Shown piece by piece: positions 1 through 13,400 of a stretch of 64,000 nt of DNA. Position 1 is the first letter of the stretch. Every line of letters begins with the position of its first letter. A program made the translations under genes and the position numbers. The notes under the pieces were generated by a model, which saw nothing but the letters and a program-made list of their open reading frames with translations, was not told the origin of the DNA and did not search any database. This DNA is from Tenebrio molitor (lineage: Eukaryota; Arthropoda; Insecta; Coleoptera; Tenebrionidae). The stretch covers positions 1,612,001 to 1,676,000 of the forward strand of contig NC_091051.1 of assembly GCF_963966145.1 (NCBI RefSeq), given 5' to 3'.

Positions 1-3000
1 GCCACATATGGCAATGAATTTTGCACCGTTGGATTGCTCTTGTCAAGGCGCTTCTTCTGAGCCGAAAAAAATTTACCTGGATTTTTCCGTTTTAGAGAAA
101 TTCGAAAAAAACCAAAAAATCCATATTTTTGGCTCCCACAGCAAAAAATGGGTTCAATGGGTGGAACTTTTACTGTACCTGAAATCAACTCTTCCTATAC
201 AATAACTGACTGCAATTTGGTTCGAATCGGCGACAAAAAAATTTCGGAAAAAAACCACGTACCCCCCCCTTCTATCTAATTTTCACTTCGGAAAATCATT
301 TAAATGCCCATAGCTCCCTTATTAAGCCACATATGGCAATGAATTTTGCACCGTTGGATTGCTCTTGTCAAGGCGCTTCTTCTGAGCCGAAAAAAATTTA
401 CCTGGATTTTTCCGTTTTAGAGAAATTCGCAAAAAACCAAAAAATCCATATTTTTGGCTCCCACAGCAAAAAATGGGTTCAATGGGTAGAACTTTTACTA
501 TACCTGAATTCAACTCTTCCTATACAATAACTGACTGCAATTTGGTTCGAATCGGCGACAAAAAAATTTCGGAAAAAAACCACGTACCCCCCCCCTTCTA
601 TCTAATTTTCACTTCGGAAAATCATTTAAACGCCCATAGCTCCCTTATTAAGCCACATATGGCAATGAATTTTACACCGTTGGATTGCTCTTGTCAAGGC
701 GCTTCTTCTGAGCCGAAAAAAATTTACCTGGATTTTTCCGTTTTAGAGAAATTCGCAAAAAACCAAAAAATCCATATTTTTGGCTCCCACAGCAAAAAAT
801 GGGTTCAATGGGTGGAACTTTTACTATACCTGAATTCAACTCTTCCTATACAATAACTGACTGCAATTTGGTTCGAATCGGCGACAAAAAAATTTCGGAA
901 AAAAACCACGTACCCCCCCCTTCTATCTAATTTTCACTTCGGAAAATCATTTAAATGCCCATAGCTCCCTTATTAAGCCACATATGGCAATGAATTTTGC
1001 ACCGTTGGATTGCTCTTGTCAAGGCGCTTCTTCTGAGCCGAAAAAAATTTACCTGGATTTTTCCGTTTTAGAGAAATTCGCAAAAAACCAAAAAATCCAT
1101 ATTTTTGGCTCCCACAGCAAAAAATGGGTTCAATGGGTGGAACTTTTACTATACCTGAATTCAACTCTTCCTATACAATAACTGACTGCAATTTGGTTCG
1201 AATCGGCGACAAAAAAATTTCGGAAAAAAACCACGTACCCCCCCCCTTCTATCTAATTTTCACTTCGGAAAATCATTTAAACGCCCATAGCTCCCTTATT
1301 AAGCCACATATGGCAATGAATTTTGCACCGTTGGATTGCTCTTGTCAAGGCGCTTCTTCTGAGCCGAAAAAAATTTACCTGGATTTTTCCGTTTTAGAGA
1401 AATTCGAAAAAAACCAAAAAATCCATATTTTTGGCTCCCACAGCAAAAAATGGGTTCAATGGGTGGAACTTTTACTATACCTGAAATCAACTCTTCCTAT
1501 ACAATAACTGACTGCAATTTGGTTCGAATCGGCGACAAAAAAATTTCGGAAAAAACCACGTACCCCCCCCTTCTATCTAATTTTCACTTCGGAAAATCAT
1601 TTAAATGCCCATAGCTCCCTTATTAAGCCACATATGGCAATGAATTTTGCACCGTTGGATTGCTCTTGTCAAGGCGCTTCTTCTGAGCCGAAAAAAATTT
1701 ACCTGGATTTTTCCGTTTTAGAGAAATTCGCAAAAAACCAAAAAATCCATATTTTTGGCTCCCACAGCAAAAAATGGGTTCAATGGGTGGAACTTTTACT
1801 GTACCTGAATTCAACTCTTCCTATACAATAACTGACTGCAATTTGGTTCGAATCGGCGACAAAAAAATTTCGGAAAAAAACCACGTACCCCCCCCTTCTA
1901 TCTAATTTTCACTTCGGAAAATCATTTAAATGCCCATAGCTCCCTTATTAAGCCACATATGGCAATGAATTTTGCACCGTTGGATTGCTCTTGTCAAGGC
2001 GCTTCTTCTGAGCCGAAAAAAATTTACCTGGATTTTTCCGTTTTAGAGAAATTCGCAAAAAACCAAAAAATCCATATTTTTGGCTCCCACAGCAAAAAAT
2101 GGGTTCAATGGGTGGAACTTTTACTATACCTGAATTCAACTCTTCCTATACAATAACTGACTGCAATTTGGTTCGAATCGGCGACAAAAAAATTTCGGAA
2201 AAAAACCACGTACCCCCCCTTCTATCTAATTTTCACTTCGGAAAATCATTTAAACGCCCATAGCTCCCTTATTAAGCCACAGATGGCAATGAATTTTGCA
2301 CCGTTGGATTGCTCTTGTCAAGGCGCTTCTTCTGAGCCGAAAAAAATTTACCTGGATTTTTCCGTTTTAGAGAAATTCGCAAAAAACCAAAAAATCCATA
2401 TTTTTGGCTCCCACAGCAAAAAATGGGTTCAATGGGTGGAACTTTTACTATACCTGAATTCAACTCTTCCTATACAATAACTGACTGCAATTTGGTTCGA
2501 ATCGGCGACAAAAAAATTTCGGAAAAAAACCACGTACCCCCCCTTCTATCTAATTTTCACTTCGGAAAATCATTTAAATGCCCATAGCTCCCTTATTAAG
2601 CCACATATGGCAATGAATTTTGCACCGTTGGATTGCTCTTGTCAAGGCGCTTCTTCTGAGCCGAAAAAAATTTACCTGGATTTTTCCGTTTTAGAGAAAT
2701 TCGCAAAAAACCAAAAAATCCATATTTTTGGCTCCCACAGCAAAAAATGGGTTCAATGGGTGGAACTTTTACTATACCTGAATTCAACTCTTCCTATACA
2801 ATAACTGACAGCAATTTGGTTCGAATCGGCGACAAAAAAATTTCGGAAAAAAACCACGTACCCCCCCCTTCTATCTAATTTTCACTTCGGAAAATCATTT
2901 AAACGCCCATAGCTCCCTTATTAAGCCACATATGGCAATGAATTTTGCACCGTTGGATTGCTCTTGTCAAGGCGCTTCTTCTGAGCCGAAAAAAATTTAC

Positions 3001-6000
3001 CTGGATTTTTCCGTTTTAGAGAAATTCGCAAAAAACCAAAAAATCCATATTTTTGGCTCCCACAGCAAAAAATGGGTTCAATGGGTGGAACTTTTACTAT
3101 TCCTGATTTCAACTCTTCCTATACAATAACTGACTGCAATTTGGTTCGAATCGGCGACAAAAAAATTTCGGAAAAAAACCACGTACCCCCCCCTTCTATC
3201 TAATTTTCACTTCGGAAAATCATTTAAACGCCCATAGCTCCCTTATTAAGCCACATATGGCAATGAATTTTGCACCGTTGGATTGCTCTTGTCAAGGCGC
3301 TTCTTCTGAGCCGAAAAAAATTTACCTGGATTTTTCCGTTTTAGAGAAATTCGCAAAAAACCAAAAAATCCATATTTTTGGCTCCCACAGCAAAAGATGG
3401 GTTCAATGGGTGGAACTTTTACTATACCTGAATTCAACTCTTCCTATACAATAACTGACTGCAATTTGGTTCGAATCGGCGACAAAAAAATTTCGGAAAA
3501 AAACCACGTACCTCCCCTTCTATCTAATTTTCACTTCGGAAAATCATTTAAATGCCCATAGCTCCCTTATTAAGCCACATATGGCAATGAATTTTGCACC
3601 GTTGGATTGCTCTTGTCAAGGCGCTTCTTCTGAGCCGAAAAAAATTTACCTGGATTTTTCCGTTTTAGAGAAATTCGCAAAAAACCAAAAAATCCATATT
3701 TTTGGCTCCCACAGCAAAAAATGGGTTCAATGGGTGGAACTTTTACTATACCTGAATTCAACTCTTCCTATACAATAACTGACAGCAATTTGGTTCGAAT
3801 CGGCGACAAAAAAATTTCGGAAAAAAACCACGTACCCCCCCTTCTATCTAATTTTCACTTCGGAAAATCATTTAAATGCCCATAGCTCCCTTATTAAGCC
3901 ACATATGGCAATGAATTTTGCACCGTTGGATTGCTCTTGTCAAGGCGCTTCTTCTGAGCCGAAAAAAAATTACCTGGATTTTTCCGTTTTAGAGAAATTC
4001 GCAAAAAACCAAAAAATCCATATTTTTGGCTCCCACAGCAAAAAATGGGTTCAATGGGTGGAACTTTTACTATACCTGAATTCAACTCTTCCTATACAAT
4101 AACTGACTGCAATTTGGTTCGAATCGGCGACAAAAAAATTTCGGAAAAAAACCACGTACCCCCCCCTTCTATCTAATTTTCACTTCGGAAAATCATTTAA
4201 ATGCCCATAGCTCCCTTATTAAGCCACATATGGCAATGAATTTTGCACCGTTGGATTGCTCTTGTCAAGGCGCTTCTTCTGAGCCGAAAAAAATTTACCT
4301 GGATTTTTCCGTTTTAGAGAAATTCGCAAAAAACCAAAAAATCCATATTTTTGGCTCCCACAGCAAAAAATGGGTTCAATGGGTGGAACTTTTACTATAC
4401 CTGAATTCAGCTCTTCCTATACAATAACTGACTGCAATTTGGTTCGAATCGGCGACAAAAAAATTTCGGAAAAAAACCACGTACCCCCCCCCTTCTATCT
4501 AATTTTCACTTCGGAAAATCATTTAAATGCCCATAGCTCCCTTATTAAGCCACATATGGCAATGAATTTTGCACCGTTGGATTGCTCTTGTCAAGGCGCT
4601 TCTTCTGAGCCGAAAAAAATTTACCTGGATTTTTCCGTTTTAGAGAAATTCGCAAAAAACCAAAAAATCCATATTTTTGGCTCCCACAGCAAAAAATGGG
4701 TTCAATGGGTGGAACTTTTACTATACCTGAATTCAACTCTTCCTATACAATAACTGACTGCAATTTGGTTCGAATCGGCGACAAAAAAATTTCGGAAAAA
4801 AACCACGTACCCCCCCCTTCTATCTAATTTTCACTTCGGAAAATCATTTAAATGCCCATAGCTCCCTTATTAAGCCACATATGGCAATGAATTTTGCACC
4901 GTTGGATTGCTCTTGTCAAGGCGCTTCTTCTGAGCCGAAAAAAATTTACCTGGATTTTTCCGTTTTAGAGAAATTCGCAAAAAACCAAAAAATCCATATT
5001 TTTGGCTCCCACAGCAAAAAATGGGTTCAATGGGTGGAACTTTTACTATACCTGAATTCAACTCTTCCTATACAATAACTGACTGCAATTTGGTTCGAAT
5101 CGGCGACAAAAAAATTTCGGAAAAAAACCACGTACCCCCCCCTTCTATCTAATTTTCACTTCGGAAAATCATTTAAATGCCCATAGCTCCCTTATTAAGC
5201 CACATATGGCAATGAATTTTGCACCGTTGGATTGCTCTTGTCAAGGCGCTTCTTCTGAGCCGAAAAAAATTTACCTGGATTTTTCCGTTTTAGAGAAATT
5301 CGCAAAAAACCAAAAAATCCATATTTTTGGCTCCCACAGCAAAAAATGGGTTCAATGGGTGGAACTTTTACTATACCTGAATTCAGCTCTTCCTATACAA
5401 TAACTGACTGCAATTTGGTTCGAATCGGCGACAAAAAAATTTCGGAAAAAAACCACGTACCCCCCCCCTTCTATCTAATTTTCACTTCGGAAAATCATTT
5501 AAATGCCCATAGCTCCCTTATTAAGCCACATATGGCAATGAATTTTGCACCGTTGGATTGCTCTTGTCAAGGCGCTTCTTCTGAGCCGAAAAAAATTTAC
5601 CTGGATTTTTCCGTTTTAGAGAAATTCGCAAAAAACCAAAAAATCCATATTTTTGGCTCCCACAGCAAAAAATGGGTTCAATGGGTGGAACTTTTACTAT
5701 ACCTGAATTCAACTCTTCCTATACAATAACTGACTGCAATTTGGTTCGAATCGGCGACAAAAAAATTTCGGAAAAAAACCACGTACCCCCCCCCTTCTAT
5801 CTAATTTTCACTTCGGAAAATCATTTAAACGCCCATAGCTCCCTTATTAAGCCACATATGGCAATGAATTTTACACCGTTGGATTGCTCTTGTCAAGGCG
5901 CTTCTTCTGAGCCGAAAAAAATTTACCTGGATTTTTCCGTTTTAGAGAAATTTGCAAAAAACCAAAAAATCCATATTTTTGGCTCCCACAGCAAAAAATG

Positions 6001-9000
6001 GGTTCAATGGGTGGAACTTTTACTATACCTGAATTCAACTCTTCCTATACAATAACTGACTGCAATTTGGTTCGAATCGGCGACAAAAAAATTTCGGAAA
6101 AAACCACGTACCCCCCCCTTCTATCTAATTTTCACTTCGGAAAATCATTTAAATGCCCATAGCTCCCTTATTAAGCCACATATGGCAATGAATTTTGCAC
6201 CGTTGGATTGCTCTTGTCAAGGCGCTTCTTCTGAGCCGAAAAAAATTTACCTGGATTTTTCCGTTTTAGAGAAATTCGCCAAAAAACCAAAAAATCCATA
6301 TTTTTGGCTCCCACAGCAAAAAATGGGTTCAATGGGTGGAACTTTTACTATACCTGAATTCAACTCTTCCTATACAATAACTGACAGCAATTTGGTTCGA
6401 ATCGGCGACAAAAAAATTTCGGAAAAAAACCACGTACCCCCCCCTTCTATCTAATTTTCACTTCGGAAAATCATTTAAATGCCCATAGCTCCCTTATTAA
6501 GCCACATATGGCAATGAATTTTACACCGTTGGATTGCTCTTGTCAAGGCGCTTCTTCTGAGCCGAAAAAAATTTACCTGGATTTTTCCGTTTTAGAGAAA
6601 TTTGCAAAAAACCAAAAAATCCATATTTTTGGCTCCCACAGCAAAAAATGGGTTCAATGGGTGGAACTTTTACTATACCTGAATTCAACTCTTCCTATAC
6701 AATAACTGACTGCAATTTGGTTCGAATCGGCGACAAAAAAATTTCGGAAAAAACCACGTACCCCCCCCTTCTATCTAATTTTCACTTCGGAAAATCATTT
6801 AAATGCCCATAGCTCCCTTATTAAGCCACATATGGCAATGAATTTTGCACCGTTGGATTGCTCTTGTCAAGGCGCTTCTTCTGAGCCGAAAAAAATTTAC
6901 CTGGATTTTTCCGTTTTAGAGAAATTCGCCAAAAAACCAAAAAATCCATATTTTTGGCTCCCACAGCAAAAAATGGGTTCAATGGGTGGAACTTTTACTA
7001 TACCTGAATTCAACTCTTCCTATACAATAACTGACAGCAATTTGGTTCGAATCGGCGACAAAAAAATTTCGGAAAAAAACCACGTACCCCCCCCTTCTAT
7101 CTAATTTTCACTTCGGAAAATCATTTAAATGCCCATAGCTCCCTTATTAAGCCACATATGGCAATGAATTTTGCACCGTTGGATTGCTCTTGTCAAGGCG
7201 CTTCTTCTGAGCCGAAAAAAATTTACCTGGATTTTTCCGTTTTAGAGAAATTCGCCAAAAAACCAAAAAATCCATATTTTTGGCTCCCACAGCAAAAAAT
7301 GGGTTCAATGGGTGGAACTTTTACTATACCTGAATTCAACTCTTCCTATACAATAACTGACAGCAATTTGGTTCGAATCGGCGACAAAAAAATTTCGGAA
7401 AAAAACCACGTACCCCCCCCTTCTATCTAATTTTCACTTCGGAAAATCATTTAAATGCCCATAGCTCCCTTATTAAGCCACATATGGCAATGAATTTTGC
7501 ACCGTTGGATTGCTCTTGTCAAGGCGCTTCTTCTGAGCCGAAAAAAATTTACCTGGATTTTTCCGTTTTAGAGAAATTCGCAAAAAACCAAAAAATCCAT
7601 ATTTTTGGCTCCCACAGCAAAAAATGGGTTCAATGGGTGGAACTTTTACTATACCTGAATTCAACTCTTCCTATACAATAACTGACTGCAATTTGGTTCG
7701 AATCGGCGACAAAAAAATTTCGGAAAAAAACCACGTACCCCCCCCCTTCTATCTAATTTTCACTTCGGAAAATCATTTAAACGCCCATAGCTCCCTTATT
7801 AAGCCACATATGGCAATGAATTTTACACCGTTGGATTGCTCTTGTCAAGGCGCTTCTTCTGAGCCGAAAAAAATTTACCTGGATTTTTCCGTTTTAGAGA
7901 AATTTGCAAAAAACCAAAAAATCCATATTTTTGGCTCCCACAGCAAAAAATGGGTTCAATGGGTGGAACTTTTACTATACCTGAATTCAACTCTTCCTAT
8001 ACAATAACTGACAGCAATTTGGTTCGAATCGGCGACAAAAAAATTTCGGAAAAAAACCACGTACCCCCCCCTTCTATCTAATTTTCACTTCGGAAAATCA
8101 TTTAAATGCCCATAGCTCCCTTATTAAGCCACATATGGCAATGAATTTTGCACCGTTGGATTGCTCTTGTCAAGGCGCTTCTTCTGAGCCGAAAAAAATT
8201 TACCTGGATTTTTCCGTTTTAGAGAAATTCGCAAAAAACCAAAAAATCCATATTTTTGGCTCCCACAGCAAAAAATGGGTTCAATGGGTGGAACTTTTAC
8301 TATACCTGAATTCAACTCTTCCTATACAATAACTGACTGCAATTTGGTTCGAATCGGCGACAAAAAAATTTCGGAAAAAAACCACGTACCCCCCCTTCTA
8401 TCTAATTTTCACTTCGGAAAATCATTTAAACGCCCATAGCTCCCTTATTAAGCCACAGATGGCAATGAATTTTGCACCGTTGGATTGCTCTTGTCAAGGC
8501 GCTTCTTCTGAGCCGAAAAAAATTTACCTGGATTTTTCCGTTTTAGAGAAATTCGCAAAAAACCAAAAAATCCATATTTTTGGCTCCCACAGCAAAAAAT
8601 GGGTTCAATGGGTGGAACTTTTACTATACCTGAATTCAACTCTTCCTATACAATAACTGACTGCAATTTGGTTCGAATCGGCGACAAAAAAATTTCGGAA
8701 AAAAACCACGTACCCCCCCTTCTATCTAATTTTCACTTCGGAAAATCATTTAAATGCCCATAGCTCCCTTATTAAGCCACATATGGCAATGAATTTTGCA
8801 CCGTTGGATTGCTCTTGTCAAGGCGCTTCTTCTGAGCCGAAAAAAATTTACCTGGATTTTTCCGTTTTAGAGAAATTCGCAAAAAACCAAAAAACCCATA
8901 TTTTTGGCTCCCACAGCAAAAAATGGGTTCAATGGGTGGAACTTTTACTATACCTGAATTCAACTCTTCCTATACAATAACTGACAGCAATTTGGTTCGA

Positions 9001-9352
9001 ATCGGCGACAAAAAAATTTCGGAAAAAAACCACGTACCCCCCCCTTCTATCTAATTTTCACTTCGGAAAATCATTTAAATGCCCATAGCTCCCTTATTAA
9101 GCCACATATGGCAATGAATTTTGCACCGTTGGATTGCTCTTGTCAAGGCGCTTCTTCTGAGCCGAAAAAAATTTACCTGGATTTTTCCGTTTTAGAGAAA
9201 TTCGCAAAAAACCAAAAAATCCATATTTTTGGCTCCCACAGCAAAAAATGGGTTCAATGGGTGGAACTTTTACTATACCTGAATTCAACTCTTCCTATAC
9301 AATAACTGACTGCAATTTGGTTCGAATGGGCGACAAAAATTTTTTTCGAAAA
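1..9352. repeat. Tandem satellite array, ~325-bp unit, about 29 copies
   Basis: A unit of 324-326 bp repeats head to tail, with unit starts (at the CACATATGGCAATG motif) near 3, 328, 654, 979 and so on to about 9103. The array is already under way at base 1. Copies differ by few substitutions. Most length change comes from a C-run of about 4-9 after the CCACGTA motif and from A-runs. The final unit decays after about 9325, where GAATCGG becomes GAATGGG and the sequence leaves the consensus. Short open frames recur on both strands in every unit (65-127 codons forward, 63 reverse). They follow from high copy identity and are interrupted in some units by 1-bp indels, so I do not call them genes. 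No similarity to a named satellite family can be asserted from memory. Confidence 0.97.
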
Positions 9353-9602
9353 AACCATGAACCGCTAATAATAATATTAACTGATAATAAATTAAAATAA
9401 TTTGCGCTGTTTGATTTCTAATATGGCTCGTAGCTTTTGTATTTTTGATGGAAACCGTGTAACTACTAACCACACTAACTTTAATATTTTTAAGGTTATG
9501 ATATCAAAATTCCGTGTGACCTCAATCACATCCTAACCTCAAAACATCCATTTTATCTCCAATTAATACAATTATTTTCGACTGAATTGGACTCAGTTCG
9601 AC
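9353..9602 (+). promoter_or_regulatory. Spacer between satellite end and MRPL17, probable promoter
   Basis: About 250 bp of unique AT-rich DNA separates the last satellite unit from the MRPL17 start. No TATA box is obvious. It must carry the MRPL17 promoter and 5' UTR unless the transcript starts inside the satellite. Confidence 0.4.
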
Positions 9603-10227
9603 ATGAATCAGGCAGAGGTGTCGAAATTGGTATCCCAGCTACGAACAAAAGTGAATCCTCGCTTACGCAAGTTCCGATCACCGGGGGGCCCCGAAGCTCG
9701 TTTGGACAAACTCCGAAAAACTGTGACAGCTCTGGTTAAACACGAACGCCTCGAATTGAACTACCCTAGAGCTGACGAGTCGCGAATGTACGCCGAAAGG
9801 GTAATTATTGATCGCCCCCTTTTAACACCTAACCTAATTTTGACTGTTGCAGCTAATATCAGACGCTATTAGGTATGGCGATTGTCACAAAGAAACAATG
9901 GAGATGGCTGATTATTGGTTGGTTGAAAAACAACTAGTACACAAGTTGTTTAAAGTTCTTGTGCCAAGATATTCAAATTATACCACGGCTTACACTAGAT
10001 TATTGAGGGCCCCCACGATTTATCCAGAGACTAGGTTAAAGGCCATTTTGGAGTTGCGCGGCAATCCCTATCCGTCGCTTTTGCCTGAAATGCAGACAAA
10101 CAGGAATTTGATTCATAATGTTTTGTTGGATGAGGCTAGAAAAGCGTACAGAGCGGAGAAATATGCTGAGATCGCGGCGAAGATCGACGCTGCCGAGAAG
10201 AAACCTTCGGAGGCCGACAGGATATAA
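9603..10227 (+). CDS. mRpL17: Mitochondrial ribosomal protein L17 (bL17m)
   Basis: Two coding exons, 9603-9800 and 9853-10227, are joined in frame across a 52-bp GT-AG intron and give 190 residues. The protein is a component of the mitoribosome large subunit, encoded in the nucleus. The family core is clear: a G-P-E-A-R-L segment followed by LVKHERLE, then a YAERLI helix across the splice junction, a MADYWLVEK stretch and VPRY. This is the order seen in metazoan MRPL17. The first ATG is used, and the basic N-terminus suits mitochondrial import. A polyadenylation signal AATAAA lies at about 10245, and the next gene on the same strand begins about 240 bp downstream. Calling the second exon from the TTG just before it would be wrong, because the acceptor CAG lies at 9850-9852. 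Confidence 0.93.
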
Positions 10228-10466
10228 TGTTTTAGTGTGAATTTAATAAAATAAAGACGTAAACGGGTTTGTTTAATTTTTTATTAGGTTTTTGGGGGTT
10301 GGATGTATTGTTGGTTGTCTAGTTTAGGTGTTGTCGAGCGTGCGCGCGTGTTTTTCAACATGGCGAATAATTTGAAAACAGCAGTGGAGACGCATCAGCT
10401 GTTCGTCGCGTTCCGTTGACACAGTTTCGGTGTTTTGATGGGTGTCTTAGCCATGTGCCATCCGCC

Positions 10467-13400
10467 ATGGGTGCGATCGCCTCGGTCCTTCAGTGGCATT
10501 GCGGGTCGTGCAGCCTGATAAATCCCACCGAACAGCTGAAATGCGTCAGATGCGGCACCAGCAGGCAGGTCCGGCACACAAACAAAGGGCATGAGGCGGG
10601 GGAGCCGTTCGGTGGCGGCGCCAACTGCACAGTGATCAGAAGGCTCAGATCCATCCCCCATTCGTCCCTCGATCGGCCGCCGCACAGGTAATTCCCGATA
10701 AATCCCCAAAGCGAGAGGATCAATAAACTCTTCAGGATTGACTTTGTCGTTTTCAGCGAGTCGGAAAAGCGGTCTTGCTCCACGCTGGTGCGAGACACCG
10801 TCGTTAACACCTTTCTGTTGGTGCATCGGAGCGCCTCGGTCAAAAATATCGACAGCAGGGGGCCCTCCTCTGTCAAAAAGTCCAACAGTCTGCCTGACCT
10901 GGTCCGACTCAGTCTCTGCACGGACTGCTCCGTCACGTTCAGTTCGGTCGTCGGGAGGTGCATCGTGTGCGACTCTACCGTGGGAATAATGAACGTTGCT
11001 CAATCGCCCTGCAAAAATTGCGCTTCGCTCACCCCCATCGAACAGCCCAACTACAGGAACTACGACATTCTGAATTGTGATAGGCCGCTGACTTGCGTGT
11101 GTCAAAGGGCCAAGAATAGTTTCATCTCGCTTTCGAGCATAAAAAGTTTCAGTTGTTCGGTGGCGCAACAAATTCACTGTGATCCGTTGATACCAACTAA
11201 CATTCGAACTACTGCGAGCGGGATTAACACGGGACACAGTCCCAGTTACACGTGGAAGGTTAAAGGTGCGATCGCCAATTCGTGGACGTGTAAGCGCTGT
11301 ACTTTACTCAACGGACCTAACAGGGATGTTTGCGAAGCTTGCGATGCCCCCTACACGTCCGATTTCAACAGCAATTTTAATCCCAGCGTTATTATTAAGG
11401 TAAAGAATCGCTCAACTTTTTTTCAATTTTCATTCTTTTTTTTTTCGTGATGGCACAAAACGTCCAAAATACGATTGTTTTCTGTTTGAGAATAAAAAAC
11501 AAAAGATGTTAAAATGCACAATTACGTATCACGCGGTCGACCAATAAAAACGCTCGATATAGCCAGACAACCAACCAGAGTGGCCAGTTTTGGCGGTAAG
11601 TTTGAAATTGCGATGTCACCAAAGAAATACGCAAAGATCAAATAGTATGTTTTTTGACATTAAAATCATAACTAAAATAAAGAAACATGACAAAAACAAC
11701 GGTTTTATTTATTATTTACTCCAAAACTATTAAACAATCAGGATATATCTTCTCAAGCTAAACGATAAGATTGATAAAATTCTCCTTTTCAAGAGAAAAA
11801 AAGTGATAAGTGATAATAATCTTTTTTGTCTGTGTCCATCATCATTTGTAAAGCTCTCGAATTCTCTCCGAACTAGTTTTTTTCTTTTTTTAACTTCGTT
11901 CACGCTCTCTTCCATTTTCGGCAGTCCCCCAAATTTTATTCTTCCTCTGCCTCTTTTTATTTAAATTTGTTTCTTCAAAACTGATTGTTTCATTCAGCAT
12001 CTTCATTGCTACCAAAATCTTCAACTCTTTATTTCGAAACCTTGTATTTGAGTCTCCTCTTTTCCAATGCTCACACAATTCTCACTTTGCAAAACTGAAC
12101 TCGTCGCTTTTCACAATCACATACTCACTCTGCTTCACAAACTAGTCACAATTCACAATTACATAGTTACTTTTAACTTCTCCAATAAAATACGACTTTT
12201 ACGAATCATAAACTCGATTCGTTCTTTCGTTTCTCCAGTTCGCATCAGCAATCGGTGATTTTTTTATTCTTCACGCTATCATTTTTATCCGCTTTTAAAA
12301 ACAGTCCACAAGTTCTTGTCTAATTTTTATCTTTCAGTTTTGCGCCAGTTAGTTTCGCTTAGTGCTTAGTTAGGATAAAACAGATCTAATCCTGTTAATC
12401 CCCGACACGAGGTAATCCTTCCATCGACAATGACAGATTAGTGTGATTTATCGCCGTTCGCGACAGCCAAACTTCAAAGTTGAATTATTTTAATTGTCTC
12501 TAACTGCATGCATTAAAATGTATTCTGTTCGTCGCTTCTGTGAGCGCGTTGGACAAATTTTAATCTATTTTTGGTACTCGTAATAAACGTAAATACCTCT
12601 TGGAACAGTTCGTCGACCCAATTTCGAAATGTAAAAGTTCACGTGGTGCTGTATCTCCATTATTGCATTAAATACGTCATTTTGGGAGCTACCTGTTCGT
12701 ACCAGTTCAGAAAGACAGTTTTTCAGCGTGAAAACTTGCGAAATTAACAAAACGAATCGGAACAAATCCATTGCGCTAACGTGTAAAACCATGAATATTC
12801 ATGAAGCGTTATTACCGCGCCTAATGTAGCGTTTTTACCGTTTATTAATAGTCCAGAAGTCATAACGCAACTAGAACTGTGCGTGTGAATTATTAATCGC
12901 TATTGATTGGTTAATAAAATTTTCAGGCGATCCTTTTTATATTACAGGTTGATAATTGGGCCGACAATGAGGCGTTGAGGAACCCCAGTCACAACCAGAA
13001 GCCCTCGTATCGACGCTCCTTCTCCGAACTACCTTCCTCACAGAATCTCCACGTCCCGAACATCAACCGCAGAAGTCTGGGCAACGAAGTGCTGGAAAGC
13101 GCCTTTCCGAAATCGAGCACCTCGATGACCGACATCCAAGCCTCCCAACATTCCTTCGACGGCATTACCGCTAGATATAGTAATCTCAATTTGAACAGAA
13201 GTACCGGTGATATTACGTGCAATGAAGGTGCCACTGCCACCACTCTCTACACCTACATTGGCATTTCGGAACCCGACAAAGAAAAGACACACATCTACGA
13301 GAACCAGGGGATCGTCAACGCGCATAACAAGAAAGGGGGGGAATTTGACAGCGAACAACACGACAAGATGTAAGTGGTACCGAGGGTCTTACGTCATTGT

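Noticed and set aside
8..9305. Repeated 63-127-codon frames on both strands in every satellite unit
   Set aside because: They recur because the units are nearly identical. Lengths change with single-base indels (65, 90, 127 codons), both strands are open at once, and there is no start context, codon bias or domain.
1..9352. CRISPR-like array
   Set aside because: Units are 325 bp and nearly identical throughout with no variable spacers, in a eukaryotic genome with introns.
10395..11237. 280-codon minus-strand frame over sol exons 1-2
   Set aside because: It is a shadow of the zinc-finger exons on the plus strand, which have correct splice sites, phases and family motifs.
11514..11595. ATG-led 27-codon stretch with a GTAAGT donor in sol intron 2
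   Set aside because: Its phase (1) fits neither flanking phase-0 exon and no suitable acceptor phase exists downstream. Probably chance.
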